Assembly (NCBI RefSeq): GCF_000316645.1
Contig: NC_019684.1
Span: 1,922,001-1,986,000, forward strand
Origin: Nostoc sp. PCC 7524
GTDB lineage: Bacteria > Cyanobacteriota > Cyanobacteriia > Cyanobacteriales > Nostocaceae
Length of the DNA: 64,000 bases
Reading direction: 5' to 3'
Shown here: positions 18,635 to 27,998 of the stretch, piece after piece
Layout of the letters: each line of letters opens with the position of its first letter
Position numbering within the stretch: the first letter of the stretch is position 1
Notes under the pieces: generated by a model
Told to the model about the DNA's origin: nothing
Databases searched by the model: none
Seen by the model: only the letters and a program-made list of their open reading frames with translations
Position numbers and translations under genes: made by a program

Positions 18635-19038
18635 AGAAAAATACACCTAAAAATAGTAAAGAAATTAGATTGAACAATAGATTATAGCAATTATCAATTG
18701 ACAAATTGACTAATATCTCAAGAGTAGCTTGTCATGTATAGCTTTTATCTTACCTCTTTCAAAGCATAAAATTAGCTCTAACATAGGAATTTATCTGCTG
18801 GGTGTTGAACATTTTCACTCCCAAGACTATGCAAGACACCCTGTAATCAAAATCTACCAATAAAATAGACTGCTTAACAGGATGGTTGGCGATGGAGGCA
18901 TCAAGTTTACTTCTAAAGAGGTAAGGCATAGGTCTTAGGATAGGATTTGGACTATAGCCGTTGTGCAGTTAACAATATTTGCATAAGTGTCGCACTGTCA
19001 GCCATTTGTAAAGGACATAATCTGTGGATTGCATAGAG
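18635..19038. other. Intergenic region without visible genes
   Basis: Nothing coding is recognised. The stretch is AT-rich and contains the upstream region of the labA-like gene (minus strand) and DNA leading to the candidate RNA that starts near 19049. Confidence 0.4.
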
Positions 19039-19044
19039 TATAAT
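19039..19044 (+). promoter_or_regulatory. Perfect -10 box ahead of a structured RNA candidate
   Basis: TATAAT lies five bases upstream of the first paired base of the predicted RNA fold. The -35 region is weak, so the assignment rests mainly on the perfect -10 hexamer and its position relative to the structure. Confidence 0.4.
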
Positions 19045-19048
19045 CTAG

Positions 19049-19164
19049 CCACAACCAAACCTAGAGTCGGGGTATTCCGACCTAAGTCTCATCGGGCAAT
19101 CACTACTTGCATCTTACTCAGAGAGAAGGTTAGACAGTGTTTCGGGTAAACGCTGCCTCAGTGG
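19049..19164 (+). ncRNA. Candidate structured small RNA or leader RNA
   Basis: The segment folds into a closed multibranch structure by eye. CCAC (19049) pairs with GTGG (19161). An inner ACCT/AGGT pair encloses a GTCGG/CCGAC hairpin (19066-19081) and a GCAA/TTGC hairpin. A further strong stem CAGTGTTT/AAACGCTG (19135-19155) has a five-base loop. A TATAAT box sits just upstream. The next gene begins about 150 bp downstream, so it could be a free small RNA or a 5' leader of the kinase gene. It does not match tRNA, tmRNA, RNase P or SRP signatures. Confidence 0.35.
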
Positions 19165-19310
19165 ATATTTACTCAGCCAAGTTTGATGAATAATAAAATT
19201 TATATTACGAATGTATAAGCTGTTCATTTAAGTCTGATTTCAATATGGTTGTAGTATAAATGGAACTGAATAAATCAAACAATTGTGCGTAAACTAATTA
19301 TTAACACGAT

Positions 19311-21653
19311 ATGGCAGAAGAACCTCCATCAACCTCAAAGAAAAAATATGTCTCTACTGCCAATATAGCGTCAAGTAAACAAACAAACGCAACACTGACG
19401 GCATCAGTCCGCCAGTCACAGCGCATGGTAGGCTTAGGTAAGTTACTGGCGATCGCCTCAGCAATTGCAGCAGCACTACTAACAAGCTCTGGGGTGGCTG
19501 TAACTCAATGGCTAGAAAATCAAGCACTGTCTACATTTTTCTATCTGCGGGGGCCACTTGTGCCTCCAGAAGATATCGTAATTTTAGCAATTGATGATCA
19601 GTCCATATCAGTACCCGAACAATACTATAAAACAGATCCGCAAAAGTATGCCTACCTGGAACCACTGAGAGCATTTCCCTTTAAACGGGCTGCCTATGCT
19701 CAGGTAATTGCTAAACTGATGCAGGCTGGGGCGCGGGCTGTGGCTTTGGATGTGGTGTTTGATACCCCTGGTAGTTACGGCGCAGAGGACGATCGCCAGT
19801 TGCAAGCCGCTTTACAAAAATACGGTAGCAAAGTCATCCTAGCAGCACAATATGAAACTTTTGAGTCTCACCAAGGTGCATTTACGCAATTGCGATTGCC
19901 CTATGAAAAATTTCGAGAACATCCAGTGGCGATTGGGACTGTTAATTTTCCTTTAGAAGTAGATGGTAAAGTCCATCGATTAGCCAGTGAATTTTCTAAG
20001 CTGTTAGCCGCAGCTGGTGTCTTCACAGATAAAGCACCTTCCTTTGATCAAGCTGTGTTGGGTGCAGCACAAGTCAAATATCCCCAACCCCAAGGCGATC
20101 GCATCTATTTTTGGGGACCGGCTGGGACATTTGAGCCGATACCTTTATGGTATGTACTTGACCCCGAAAACTGGAATACTTATTTGCAGCAGGGTAAGGT
20201 ATTTCGCGACAAAATTGTCATAGTTGGGGCTACAGCCCAGTTAGGCAATGATTATCATCGAGTGCCAGTAGGTAGAAACTGGTTGTATCCTGAACAAATG
20301 TCAGGTGTAGAAATTCATGCTAACGCCATCGCTACGGTGATGACAGGAAAAGCGATCGCACCAGCAATTAACAGTCCATTTCTGCGGGGCTTATTTGTAT
20401 TGGGATTAGTGGGCGGCACATCATTAATAATTAGCAAAAGTAAAAGCGGACTGAAAAGGTTTCTCTGGAGTATTACAGTTGCTAGTGTTTGGGGCGGAAT
20501 TAGTTATATCAGCTTTATTTATGGAAAATTAGTGTTGCCGACAAGTGTACCAATCCTCGCGATCGCATTTACTGGCGCATCCTACCTAGGCACGGAAGTA
20601 GCGAGAGAAAAAATCAGAACTCGCCAATTAGTAGATATTTTTCAGAAATATAAAACTTCCCCCGTTGTCCAAGAGATTATCAGCCAACAACAAGACCTAC
20701 AAGAATTACTGCAACAACGAGATGTAGCAGTAGCCGGGAAAATCCTGGGTGGACGCTACAAAATTGCTAAGGTTCTCGGTTCTGGTGGATTTAGCGAAAC
20801 ATACATCGCTGAAGATATGCAGCGCCCTGGTAATCCCCGATGTGTCGTCAAGCAACTCAAACCAGCCAATACTCAAGCCAAGGGATTAGAATTGGCTCGA
20901 CGTTTATTTGCATCCGAGGCGCAAACCCTAGAAAAATTGGGAACACACCCGCAAATTCCCCAGTTATTAGCTTATTTTGAACAAGAAGCAGAATTTTATT
21001 TAGTACAAGAATATATTATTGGTCATCCTCTCAGCCGGGAATTACCATCAGGTAAAGGCATATCAGAGACAACAGTAATTAAAATTGTCAAGCAATTACT
21101 ACAAATATTAGTATTTGTTCATGAAAATAGTGTGATTCATCGGGATATTAAACCCAGCAACATCATCCGACGACACTCAGATCATAAATTGGTATTGATT
21201 GACTTTGGTGCAGTCAAAGAAATTTCTGCACCGCAATTAGAAAATCAAGAACAAATTCCTTTTACTATTGGCATTGGTACTAAAGGTTATGCACCTAGCG
21301 AACAATGTTTTGGCCGTCCTCAATACAGCAGTGACATCTATGCAGTAGGGATGATTGGGATTAAAGCTTTAACTGGTATGGCACCCCATGAGATTCCTAG
21401 AGACTCTCAGGCAGAGTTGAAATGGATAGAAAAAGCCTTTGTGAGTGAAGCTTTCGCCCAGATTCTCAGTAAAATGGTGCGGGATGATTACAAACAGCGA
21501 TATCAGTCTGCGTTAGCAGCTTTGGCAGCAATTGATAATCTAGACAATTCCACCGAGGGAAACTCACTACCACAAACTGATCCATCAATGAAAACATCAG
21601 AATCTTTAGATGATTCTGACTTACCCACCGCACCCTGGCCAAAAAACTTTTAA
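19311..21653 (+). CDS. CHASE2-domain membrane serine/threonine kinase
   Basis: This 780-residue kinase has a reversed domain order. One transmembrane helix (about 43-65) is followed by an extracytoplasmic CHASE2 sensor (about 80-340, with DIVILAIDDQSI and ALDVVFDTPG). Three more membrane helices (about 360-445) and then a Hanks-type kinase domain (about 480-745) follow. The kinase shows a Gly loop LGSGGFSETYIAED, the catalytic HRDIKPSN and the LIDFGAVKE metal loop, so it should be active. CHASE2 domains sense unknown periplasmic signals. The gene is preceded by a long leader that contains the RNA candidate and is convergent with the rhomboid gene. Confidence 0.93.
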   Translation: MAEEPPSTSKKKYVSTANIASSKQTNATLTASVRQSQRMVGLGKLLAIASAIAAALLTSSGVAVTQWLENQALSTFFYLRGPLVPPEDIVILAIDDQSISVPEQYYKTDPQKYAYLEPLRAFPFKRAAYAQVIAKLMQAGARAVALDVVFDTPGSYGAEDDRQLQAALQKYGSKVILAAQYETFESHQGAFTQLRLPYEKFREHPVAIGTVNFPLEVDGKVHRLASEFSKLLAAAGVFTDKAPSFDQAVLGAAQVKYPQPQGDRIYFWGPAGTFEPIPLWYVLDPENWNTYLQQGKVFRDKIVIVGATAQLGNDYHRVPVGRNWLYPEQMSGVEIHANAIATVMTGKAIAPAINSPFLRGLFVLGLVGGTSLIISKSKSGLKRFLWSITVASVWGGISYISFIYGKLVLPTSVPILAIAFTGASYLGTEVAREKIRTRQLVDIFQKYKTSPVVQEIISQQQDLQELLQQRDVAVAGKILGGRYKIAKVLGSGGFSETYIAEDMQRPGNPRCVVKQLKPANTQAKGLELARRLFASEAQTLEKLGTHPQIPQLLAYFEQEAEFYLVQEYIIGHPLSRELPSGKGISETTVIKIVKQLLQILVFVHENSVIHRDIKPSNIIRRHSDHKLVLIDFGAVKEISAPQLENQEQIPFTIGIGTKGYAPSEQCFGRPQYSSDIYAVGMIGIKALTGMAPHEIPRDSQAELKWIEKAFVSEAFAQILSKMVRDDYKQRYQSALAALAAIDNLDNSTEGNSLPQTDPSMKTSESLDDSDLPTAPWPKNF

Positions 21654-22373
21654 TTAACCAAACCAAGATTCTTCCTTGGGTTTATCGCTAAATAAACCTA
21701 ACAGGGGTGCAAGAATTGCGCCGAATATGAAACCACCCGCATGGGCCCAATAAGCAATACCCCCACTTTCCATGCCAATATTAGTACGTGCTTCTAAGCT
21801 GGCAAGTCCGTAGAAAGATTGCTGGAGAAACCAAAAACCTAAAAAGAAATATGCGGGAACGCGGAAAGTTGGGAAGAAAAGTCCTAAAGGTAGAACACCG
21901 AGAATTTCAGCTTGGGGGAAGCGAAGAATATATGCACCCATTACCCCGGCGATCGCACCACTAGCACCCAAGGAAGGAATGTTAGAATCTTGAGCGAAGA
22001 ACCATTGAGCCAAGGATGCTAAAACGCCACAGGATAGATAAAACAGTAAATACTTGGCATGACCTAATTTTTCTTCGACATTGTTCCCAAAAATCCACAG
22101 GAACAACATATTGCCAGCTAGGTGCAACAAACCCCCATGCAAGAATTGTGAACTGATTAATGTTGCCCACTCTGGTACAGGTTGATTTACAGAAACACCC
22201 GCAAAACTTAAGCTGAGTTCATGGGGGACTACAGCCGCTAGGTGTAAAAATCCGTTTAACGCTTGCGGCGGCAGACTAGCTTCATAAAGAAACGCCAACA
22301 CATTTACCGCAATCAGTCCAAAAGTTACATAAGGTGTAATGGTTGTGGGATTATTATCTCGAATAGGAACCAC
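21654..22373 (-). CDS. Rhomboid-family intramembrane serine protease
   Basis: The 239-residue polytopic protein has about six membrane helices. Its catalytic Ser is in LGASGAIAGVMGAY and the catalytic His in YWAHAGGFIFGA. The conserved GGLLHLAGNMLFLWIFG segment is also present. Rhomboids cleave single-pass membrane proteins within the bilayer. Substrates are unknown. The stop codon comes directly after that of the CHASE2 kinase on the other strand. Confidence 0.92.
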   Translation of the reverse strand: MVPIRDNNPTTITPYVTFGLIAVNVLAFLYEASLPPQALNGFLHLAAVVPHELSLSFAGVSVNQPVPEWATLISSQFLHGGLLHLAGNMLFLWIFGNNVEEKLGHAKYLLFYLSCGVLASLAQWFFAQDSNIPSLGASGAIAGVMGAYILRFPQAEILGVLPLGLFFPTFRVPAYFFLGFWFLQQSFYGLASLEARTNIGMESGGIAYWAHAGGFIFGAILAPLLGLFSDKPKEESWFG

Positions 22374-22514
22374 GAGTATTGACCTGATTGTGAAGACACC
22401 AGCCTTACTGTACTGAACTTTGTTGGTAGTTTCTTCTACCTCGTGGATAGATATTATTATCTGCGTTTTAAACTAAAAGGATGAGCGTCACCTCCCAAAA
22501 TTGGAGACAGTGCT

Positions 22515-22610
22515 ATGGTACAGCAACTCACACCAGATACCACCCCAGGCATCATCTACCCTGACAACACCAGAAAAGTAGCTAAAGCCTTGATTTGCTG
22601 CCTCTGCTAG
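22515..22610 (+). pseudogene. Vestige of a Uma2-type gene start
   Basis: A 31-codon frame begins MVQQLTPDTTPGIIYPD, which resembles the N-terminus of many Uma2-family proteins in Nostoc (MVQQ followed by an IIYPD segment). It then diverges and stops. No continuation of the family is found downstream. I read it as a broken 5' remnant, with modest confidence. Confidence 0.3.
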
Positions 22611-22693
22611 CAGGAAACTTTTACTCAGCATCGGCATCATCAGCTAGAATTTCCCTGTGCTTATATTTAATAAATTTTAATTTTAAATTGCTT

Positions 22694-23311
22694 ATGTGGT
22701 TTAACAATTCTCTTGAAAATCAACTCCAGCATTGGAACAAAATCATCAATCAGCAACCCCAAAATGCTAATGCTTACATTAGGCGAGGCATGGTGAAATT
22801 TCAGCTAGCTAAAATTGATGAATCTATTCAAGATTTTGACAAAGCAGAACAATTAGAACAGCGTCTTAAACCATATCTTTGGCAACGAGGTTTATCTTAC
22901 TATTATGCAGAAAGATTTGCTGAAGGCGCTCAACAATTTGAAATAGATTTAACAGTCAACTCTCAGGATGTGGAAGAAACAGTCTGGCGTTATCTTTGTA
23001 TGGCTCGGTTGGTGGGTGTTCAAGCAGCGCGAAACTCTCTATTAAACGTAAAAAATGATCCGCGAGAGATTATGCGGTGTGTTTATGATTTGTATGCCGG
23101 AAACTGTACACCAGATGATGTTTTAAATGTGGGTAAATTAGGAGGCGATCGCAGCAGTTTTTACGCTCATCTTTACCTGGGATTATATTACGAAGCCCAG
23201 AATCACATTGAGTTAGCAAAAGATTATATAGTCAAGGCGGCTGAGAATTATAAAATTGAAGACTATATGTGGTACTTAGCGCAAGTACATAAAAAATTGC
23301 GAGGATGGTAG
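22694..23311 (+). CDS. TPR-repeat protein
   Basis: The 205-residue product (started at the ATG before WFNNSLENQLQHW) contains tetratricopeptide-like helical repeats, including NAYIRRGMVKFQLAKIDESI and a later YLGLYYEAQNHIELAKDYI. The protein is soluble, with no signal peptide from this start. An upstream in-frame ATG would add a hydrophobic stretch that looks fortuitous. Homologues labelled as tetratricopeptide proteins occur beside urease genes in cyanobacteria. It lies 35 bp before ureD and may be part of that transcript. Confidence 0.75.
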   Translation: MWFNNSLENQLQHWNKIINQQPQNANAYIRRGMVKFQLAKIDESIQDFDKAEQLEQRLKPYLWQRGLSYYYAERFAEGAQQFEIDLTVNSQDVEETVWRYLCMARLVGVQAARNSLLNVKNDPREIMRCVYDLYAGNCTPDDVLNVGKLGGDRSSFYAHLYLGLYYEAQNHIELAKDYIVKAAENYKIEDYMWYLAQVHKKLRGW

Positions 23312-23346
23312 TAATTTAATCACTAATTTACTGTTTATTTTGATCA

Positions 23347-24186
23347 ATGACTTCCAATCTACAGGTAGTAGAAGGCTGGCATGGCAAACTAAATTTAGTC
23401 TATGCTGATCGCCTGGGTGCAACCGAATTAATTTACAATCACCAGCAAGCACCGCTAAAAATCCAACGTCCGTTTTACCCAGAAGGGGAAAGAGTCTGTC
23501 ATAGCGTTATTTTACATACCGCAGGGGGAGTTGTGGGAGGCGATCGCTTATCTACTAAGATCCACCTCCAACCCCATACCCAAGCTGTAATTACTACCGC
23601 CGCAGCCGGGAAGATATATCGGAGTAATGGCTTACAAGCAAGACAAACTATAGACATACAAATCGATGCGGGTGCTTGTTTAGAATGGCTACCGCAAGAA
23701 ACAATTTTATTTAACGGTGCGATTTATCGCCAAGATTTACGGGTAGAATTAGCAACCGGTGCGAATTTCATAGGCTGGGAAATCACTCGATTTGGACGTA
23801 GTGCTAGAGGAGAAAAATTTTACCAAGGAGAATGGCGATCGCACACCGAAATTTGGCAAGAAGGCGTTCCCCTATGGATTGATCGCCAATACTTACCCGG
23901 TAGCGAAGAAGTTTTCCATAGTCCCCACGGCTTATCAGGACAACCCATAGCTGGTAACTTTATTTACTTAGGTAGTCCAGTTTCCAAAGAAACCATTGAA
24001 AAAGCACGTTCCATATTTACTCCCCACGCCCTCATCGGTGTTACCCGTCTAGAAAATGGATTTTTGTGTCGATATCGTGGTGCTTCCACCTCTGAGGTGA
24101 GACACTGGTTTACGTCCGTGTGGCAAATGCTACGAGTTGATTATTTCAAGCGTCGTGGCTGCATACCCAGAGTGTGGCAAGTTTAA
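23347..24186 (+). CDS. ureD: Urease accessory protein UreD
   Basis: UreD (UreH) is the scaffold that binds apo-urease and, with UreF and UreG, delivers nickel. The 279-residue protein shows the family segments HTAGGVVGGDRL, TTAAAGKIYRS, LEWLPQETILFNGA and FGRSARGEKF. It opens the urease operon, 24 bp ahead of ureA. The genes for UreE, UreF and UreG are not in this window. Confidence 0.96.
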   Translation: MTSNLQVVEGWHGKLNLVYADRLGATELIYNHQQAPLKIQRPFYPEGERVCHSVILHTAGGVVGGDRLSTKIHLQPHTQAVITTAAAGKIYRSNGLQARQTIDIQIDAGACLEWLPQETILFNGAIYRQDLRVELATGANFIGWEITRFGRSARGEKFYQGEWRSHTEIWQEGVPLWIDRQYLPGSEEVFHSPHGLSGQPIAGNFIYLGSPVSKETIEKARSIFTPHALIGVTRLENGFLCRYRGASTSEVRHWFTSVWQMLRVDYFKRRGCIPRVWQV

Positions 24187-24210
24187 GCAACCACAAAGGA
24201 GGAAAACAGA

Positions 24211-24513
24211 ATGCAACTTACGCCACAAGAAAAAGATAAATTATTGATATTTACAGCCGCCCTATTAGCAGAAAGGCGTAAAAATAGAGGCTTGAAACTA
24301 AATTATCCCGAAGCAGTAGCTTATATTTCTGCTGCTATTTTAGAAGGTGCGCGAGATGGAAATACAGTAGCAGAATTAATGAGTTATGGCACAACTTTAT
24401 TAACAAAAGATGATGTGATGGAAGGTGTACCGGAAATGGTGCATGAAGTTCAGGTAGAAGCAACATTTCCTGATGGTACAAAATTAGTCACAGTACATAA
24501 TCCAATTCGTTAA
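24211..24513 (+). CDS. ureA: Urease gamma subunit
   Basis: This 100-residue small structural subunit of nickel urease begins [20 protein letters not shown] and continues with [17 protein letters not shown] and [20 protein letters not shown], matching UreA throughout. A strong ribosome-binding site (AAAGGAGG) precedes the ATG. It is followed after ten bases by ureB. Confidence 0.98.
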   Translation: MQLTPQEKDKLLIFTAALLAERRKNRGLKLNYPEAVAYISAAILEGARDGNTVAELMSYGTTLLTKDDVMEGVPEMVHEVQVEATFPDGTKLVTVHNPIR

Positions 24514-24523
24514 ATTGAAAATT

Positions 24524-24832
24524 ATGATTCCAGGGGAAATAATTACAGCAGCAGGTGAAATTGAATTAAATGCTGGTCGTCCAACTGTGAAAATCAGAGT
24601 AGCAAATACAGGCGATCGCCCGATTCAAGTTGGTTCACATTTTCATTTTTATGAGGTGAATAATGCGCTGAATTTTGATAGAGAACAAGCGTTGGGAATG
24701 CGGTTAGATATTCCTGCCGGAACAGCAGTGCGCTTTGAACCTGGGGACGAGAAGGAGGTAACTCTTGTCCCTTTCGTCGGTTCTCGCCAAGTCTACGGTT
24801 TCAATGCCAAAATTAACGGAAAGCTCGGTTGA
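24524..24832 (+). CDS. ureB: Urease beta subunit
   Basis: The 102-residue beta subunit starts [19 protein letters not shown] and carries [14 protein letters not shown] and [10 protein letters not shown], all diagnostic for UreB. The ATG is preferred over an in-frame TTG three codons upstream. In most cyanobacteria ureC follows directly. Here an unrelated nuclease-like gene intervenes. Confidence 0.97.
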   Translation: MIPGEIITAAGEIELNAGRPTVKIRVANTGDRPIQVGSHFHFYEVNNALNFDREQALGMRLDIPAGTAVRFEPGDEKEVTLVPFVGSRQVYGFNAKINGKLG

Positions 24833-24876
24833 TACAGTTCTGGTATGTGTTGTTGTAGAGAAAGTGAAGCAGTGAT

Positions 24877-25899
24877 ATGCAAGAAGACCTCAAAATATGG
24901 CAAGTATCTGCTGAAGATAAACTTACGGAAATTAACAAAACTAAATTGAATTTGGAAGAGCGTATAGAAAAGTGGTTAGAAAGAGATATTTCTATTCTTT
25001 CACCAGACTTATTAGTAATTGGTAGGCAGGTAATTACAGATTATAACGGCATCATTGATCTACTTTGTTTAGATGCTGGAGGCAATGTTGTCATTGTAGA
25101 GCTAAAACGGGATAAAACCTCTAGGGAAGTAACTGCTCAAGCCTTAGACTATGCCTCATGGGTGAAAAATTTATCTACTGAACAGGTAATTAGTATTGCT
25201 GTTAATTATTTTAATTATATTGGTAAGCAAGAGACATTAGAAGAGACGTTTCAGTTAAAATTTCAGAGAGAATTGCCAGAAGCTATAAATAGTGAACACA
25301 AAATTTTTATAGTTGCCTCAGAGATAGATTCTAGCACTGAAAGAATTATTAATTATTTATCAGAAACATATCAAGTTCCTATCAATGTCGCTAAGTTTCA
25401 TTACTTTAATAATAATGAGCATGAGTTATTAGCTAGAAAATTTTTAGTTGACCCCAATAAATTTAAAGAAAATAAGATTAGCCAATCATTGCGAAAGGCA
25501 AACATAACATATGAAGAATTGGAGAAAATAGCAGAAAATAATGGTGTTGGTAATATCTATAAATTAATTTATCAAGGACTGATTGATTATCCATTTTGGA
25601 CAAAAACTACAAGGAGTTGTATCACTTTTACAGGAGTAAACAAAAATAAAAAGGCAATATTTAATTTAATACCTATTGAAAGTAATCAAGAATTAGGTCT
25701 AAAATTTAAAATTTATCTCACTAGGTTGTCAGAATATTTAAACCAACCTGAAGAAATAATAACTCAATTTTTACCAAATATTGAGCCGATTTTGCAAGAA
25801 GAGTGGTCTGGCTTAGTTGTGCAAGGATTTTTTAAAAGTGAGGAATTGGCTAATTACTTCCTCAAAAAATTAAATGAATATAGGAGTAATACAATATGA
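24877..25899 (+). CDS. NucS/DUF91-like PD-(D/E)XK nuclease within the urease operon
   Basis: The 340-residue protein has an N-terminal helical segment and then a PD-(D/E)XK core: [20 protein letters not shown], with the Asp, and [15 protein letters not shown], with the Glu-x-Lys. ALDYASWV follows as in NucS-like proteins. The C-terminal 190 residues are Lys/Asn-rich and unrecognised. Its base composition is AT-richer than the urease genes on both sides. The stop codon overlaps the ureC ATG (ATGA), so ureC translation is coupled to it. The most economical reading is insertion of a foreign gene between ureB and ureC. A urease-related role is not supported. Confidence 0.82.
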   Translation: MQEDLKIWQVSAEDKLTEINKTKLNLEERIEKWLERDISILSPDLLVIGRQVITDYNGIIDLLCLDAGGNVVIVELKRDKTSREVTAQALDYASWVKNLSTEQVISIAVNYFNYIGKQETLEETFQLKFQRELPEAINSEHKIFIVASEIDSSTERIINYLSETYQVPINVAKFHYFNNNEHELLARKFLVDPNKFKENKISQSLRKANITYEELEKIAENNGVGNIYKLIYQGLIDYPFWTKTTRSCITFTGVNKNKKAIFNLIPIESNQELGLKFKIYLTRLSEYLNQPEEIITQFLPNIEPILQEEWSGLVVQGFFKSEELANYFLKKLNEYRSNTI

Positions 25900-27602
25900 G
25901 TTATAGAATGAGTCGCCGCGCCTACGCAGAAACCTACGGACCCACAGTCGGCGATCGCATCCGTCTAGCCGACACAGAATTATTTATCCAAGTAGAACAA
26001 GACTTCACCACCTACGGCGACGAAGTGAAATTTGGCGGTGGTAAAGTCATCCGCGATGGGATGGGACAATCTCCCATTTCTAAGGCTGATGGTGCAGTAG
26101 ATTTAGTTATTACCAATGCTTTGATTCTCGACTGGTGGGGAATAGTCAAAGCAGACATCGGCATTAAAGACGGCAAAATCTTTAAAATTGGGAAAGCAGG
26201 TAATCCATATATTCAAGACAATATAGATATTATTATTGGACCCGGTACGGAAGCCTTAGCCGGTGAAGGAATGATTCTCACGGCTGGTGGTATTGATAGC
26301 CATATTCATTTTATTTGTCCGCAACAGATTGAAGTTGCGATCGCCTCCGGTATCACTAGCATGATTGGCGGCGGTACAGGGCCAGCCACAGGTACAAATG
26401 CTACCACCTGCACCCCTGGACCCTGGAATATGTACCGGATGCTGCAAGCGGCTGATGCTTTCCCCATGAATTTAGGCTTTTTGGGTAAAGGAAACGCCAG
26501 CCAACCCCAAGGTTTAGTCGAACAAGTTTTAGCCGGTGCAATGGGGTTAAAGCTTCATGAAGACTGGGGAACAACCCCCGCCACTATTGATACTTGTTTG
26601 AGTGTTGCTGATGAGTATGATGTGCAAGTAGCGATTCACACCGACACCCTCAACGAAGCTGGATTTGTCGAAGATACTATCGCCGCCTTTAAAAATCGTG
26701 TCATCCACACCTACCACACCGAAGGCGCAGGCGGTGGACACGCACCAGACATCATCAAAGTCTGCGGTGAAACTAACGTCCTCCCATCATCCACCAACCC
26801 CACCCGTCCTTACACCCTCAACACCCTAGACGAACACCTAGATATGTTGATGGTATGTCATCACCTCGACCCCAGCATCCCCGAAGATGTCGCCTTTGCT
26901 GAATCCCGTATTCGTCGCGAAACCATCGCCGCCGAAGATATTCTCCATGACTTAGGCGCATTTAGCATGATTGCTTCGGATTCTCAGGCAATGGGAAGGG
27001 TGGGAGAAGTAATAATTCGCACTTGGCAAACAGCCCATAAAATGAAGGTGCAACGGGGAAGCCTTGCGGGTGATGGGAAATCAGATAATCTGCGGGCTAA
27101 AAGGTATGTTGCCAAATACACAATTAATCCAGCAATTACTCATGGTATTGCTCAGTATGTCGGTTCTGTAGAGGAAGGCAAACTTGCAGATTTATGCTTG
27201 TGGCGACCAGCATTTTTTGGTGTGAAACCAGAGATAGTGATTAAAGGTGGGATGATTGCATGGTCACAGATGGGTGACGCTAACGCCAGCATTCCCACAC
27301 CCCAACCTGTGCATATGCGCCCGATGTTTGGCAGTTTTGCAGGTGCAAAACACGCCACATCTTTAACCTTTGTTTCTCAAGCAGCTTTAGAAAGAGAAAT
27401 TCCTAGCCAATTGGGTTTAAAAAAATCAGCCGTTGCAGTATTTGGGACACGTCAACTAACTAAACAGGATATGAAACTCAATGATGCTTTACCTCATATA
27501 GAAGTAGATCCCGAAACCTATAAAGTCAAAGCCAATGGGGAATTGTTGACTTGTGAACCCGCCACAGTTCTACCAATGGCGCAAAGATACTTTTTGTTTT
27601 AG
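25896..27602 (+). CDS. ureC: Urease alpha subunit
   Basis: This is the 568-residue catalytic subunit, which hydrolyses urea to ammonia and carbamate. Nickel-site elements are visible: [14 protein letters not shown], the carbamylated lysine in GLKLHEDWG, the AIHTDTLNE ligand and [15 protein letters not shown]. The mobile flap has MVCHHL. All catalytic residues appear present and the length is normal, so the enzyme should function when UreE, F and G are supplied elsewhere. An AGGAG site lies within the end of the upstream nuclease gene. Confidence 0.98.
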   Translation: MSYRMSRRAYAETYGPTVGDRIRLADTELFIQVEQDFTTYGDEVKFGGGKVIRDGMGQSPISKADGAVDLVITNALILDWWGIVKADIGIKDGKIFKIGKAGNPYIQDNIDIIIGPGTEALAGEGMILTAGGIDSHIHFICPQQIEVAIASGITSMIGGGTGPATGTNATTCTPGPWNMYRMLQAADAFPMNLGFLGKGNASQPQGLVEQVLAGAMGLKLHEDWGTTPATIDTCLSVADEYDVQVAIHTDTLNEAGFVEDTIAAFKNRVIHTYHTEGAGGGHAPDIIKVCGETNVLPSSTNPTRPYTLNTLDEHLDMLMVCHHLDPSIPEDVAFAESRIRRETIAAEDILHDLGAFSMIASDSQAMGRVGEVIIRTWQTAHKMKVQRGSLAGDGKSDNLRAKRYVAKYTINPAITHGIAQYVGSVEEGKLADLCLWRPAFFGVKPEIVIKGGMIAWSQMGDANASIPTPQPVHMRPMFGSFAGAKHATSLTFVSQAALEREIPSQLGLKKSAVAVFGTRQLTKQDMKLNDALPHIEVDPETYKVKANGELLTCEPATVLPMAQRYFLF

Positions 27603-27998
27603 CCCATGACCGAGCCGACAACCGATTATGATAAACCCAGAAAGTCGGCTACATCATCAATGGAATTAATGAACCATCCTTGTTGAAAAGACTGCTTAAA
27701 AGTGCGATCGCTATTCCGTCTACTACGGAATTTCAGCAAGTATTAGATAATCTCATATCTGGAGGATGAGCGATCGCTATTCCGTCCCAGCAAAATTTTA
27801 CAAATATTTAGATAATATCGCTTGACATCTCAAGATCCATTAAAAAGTCAATTGCCAGATTGTGTATAGGGGTATATCCTACTCTAGGGTCGCTACTGTT
27901 GCACTCAAACGACCCTACAAAATTTTTGCGTCGCGTAGGTCATCGCTCTCTTAACCAGTTGCATATACAATCCCTATTACTATATACCTCTGTATCAC
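27603..27998. other. Intergenic region after ureC with a direct repeat
   Basis: No convincing gene is present. A 26-codon frame begins at 27606 but resembles nothing known. The word GCGATCGCTATTCCGTC occurs at 27704-27720 and again at 27770-27786, each followed by similar AT-rich sequence ending in TAGATAAT, so the region contains an imperfect tandem duplication centred on HIP1 sites. Confidence 0.5.

Noticed and set aside
18961..19020. Possible cobalamin-riboswitch fragment (CGCACTGTCAGCC)
   Set aside because: Only one short word resembles the element. The other conserved blocks (GGGAA, GCCACTG) are missing, and the downstream gene is a kinase.
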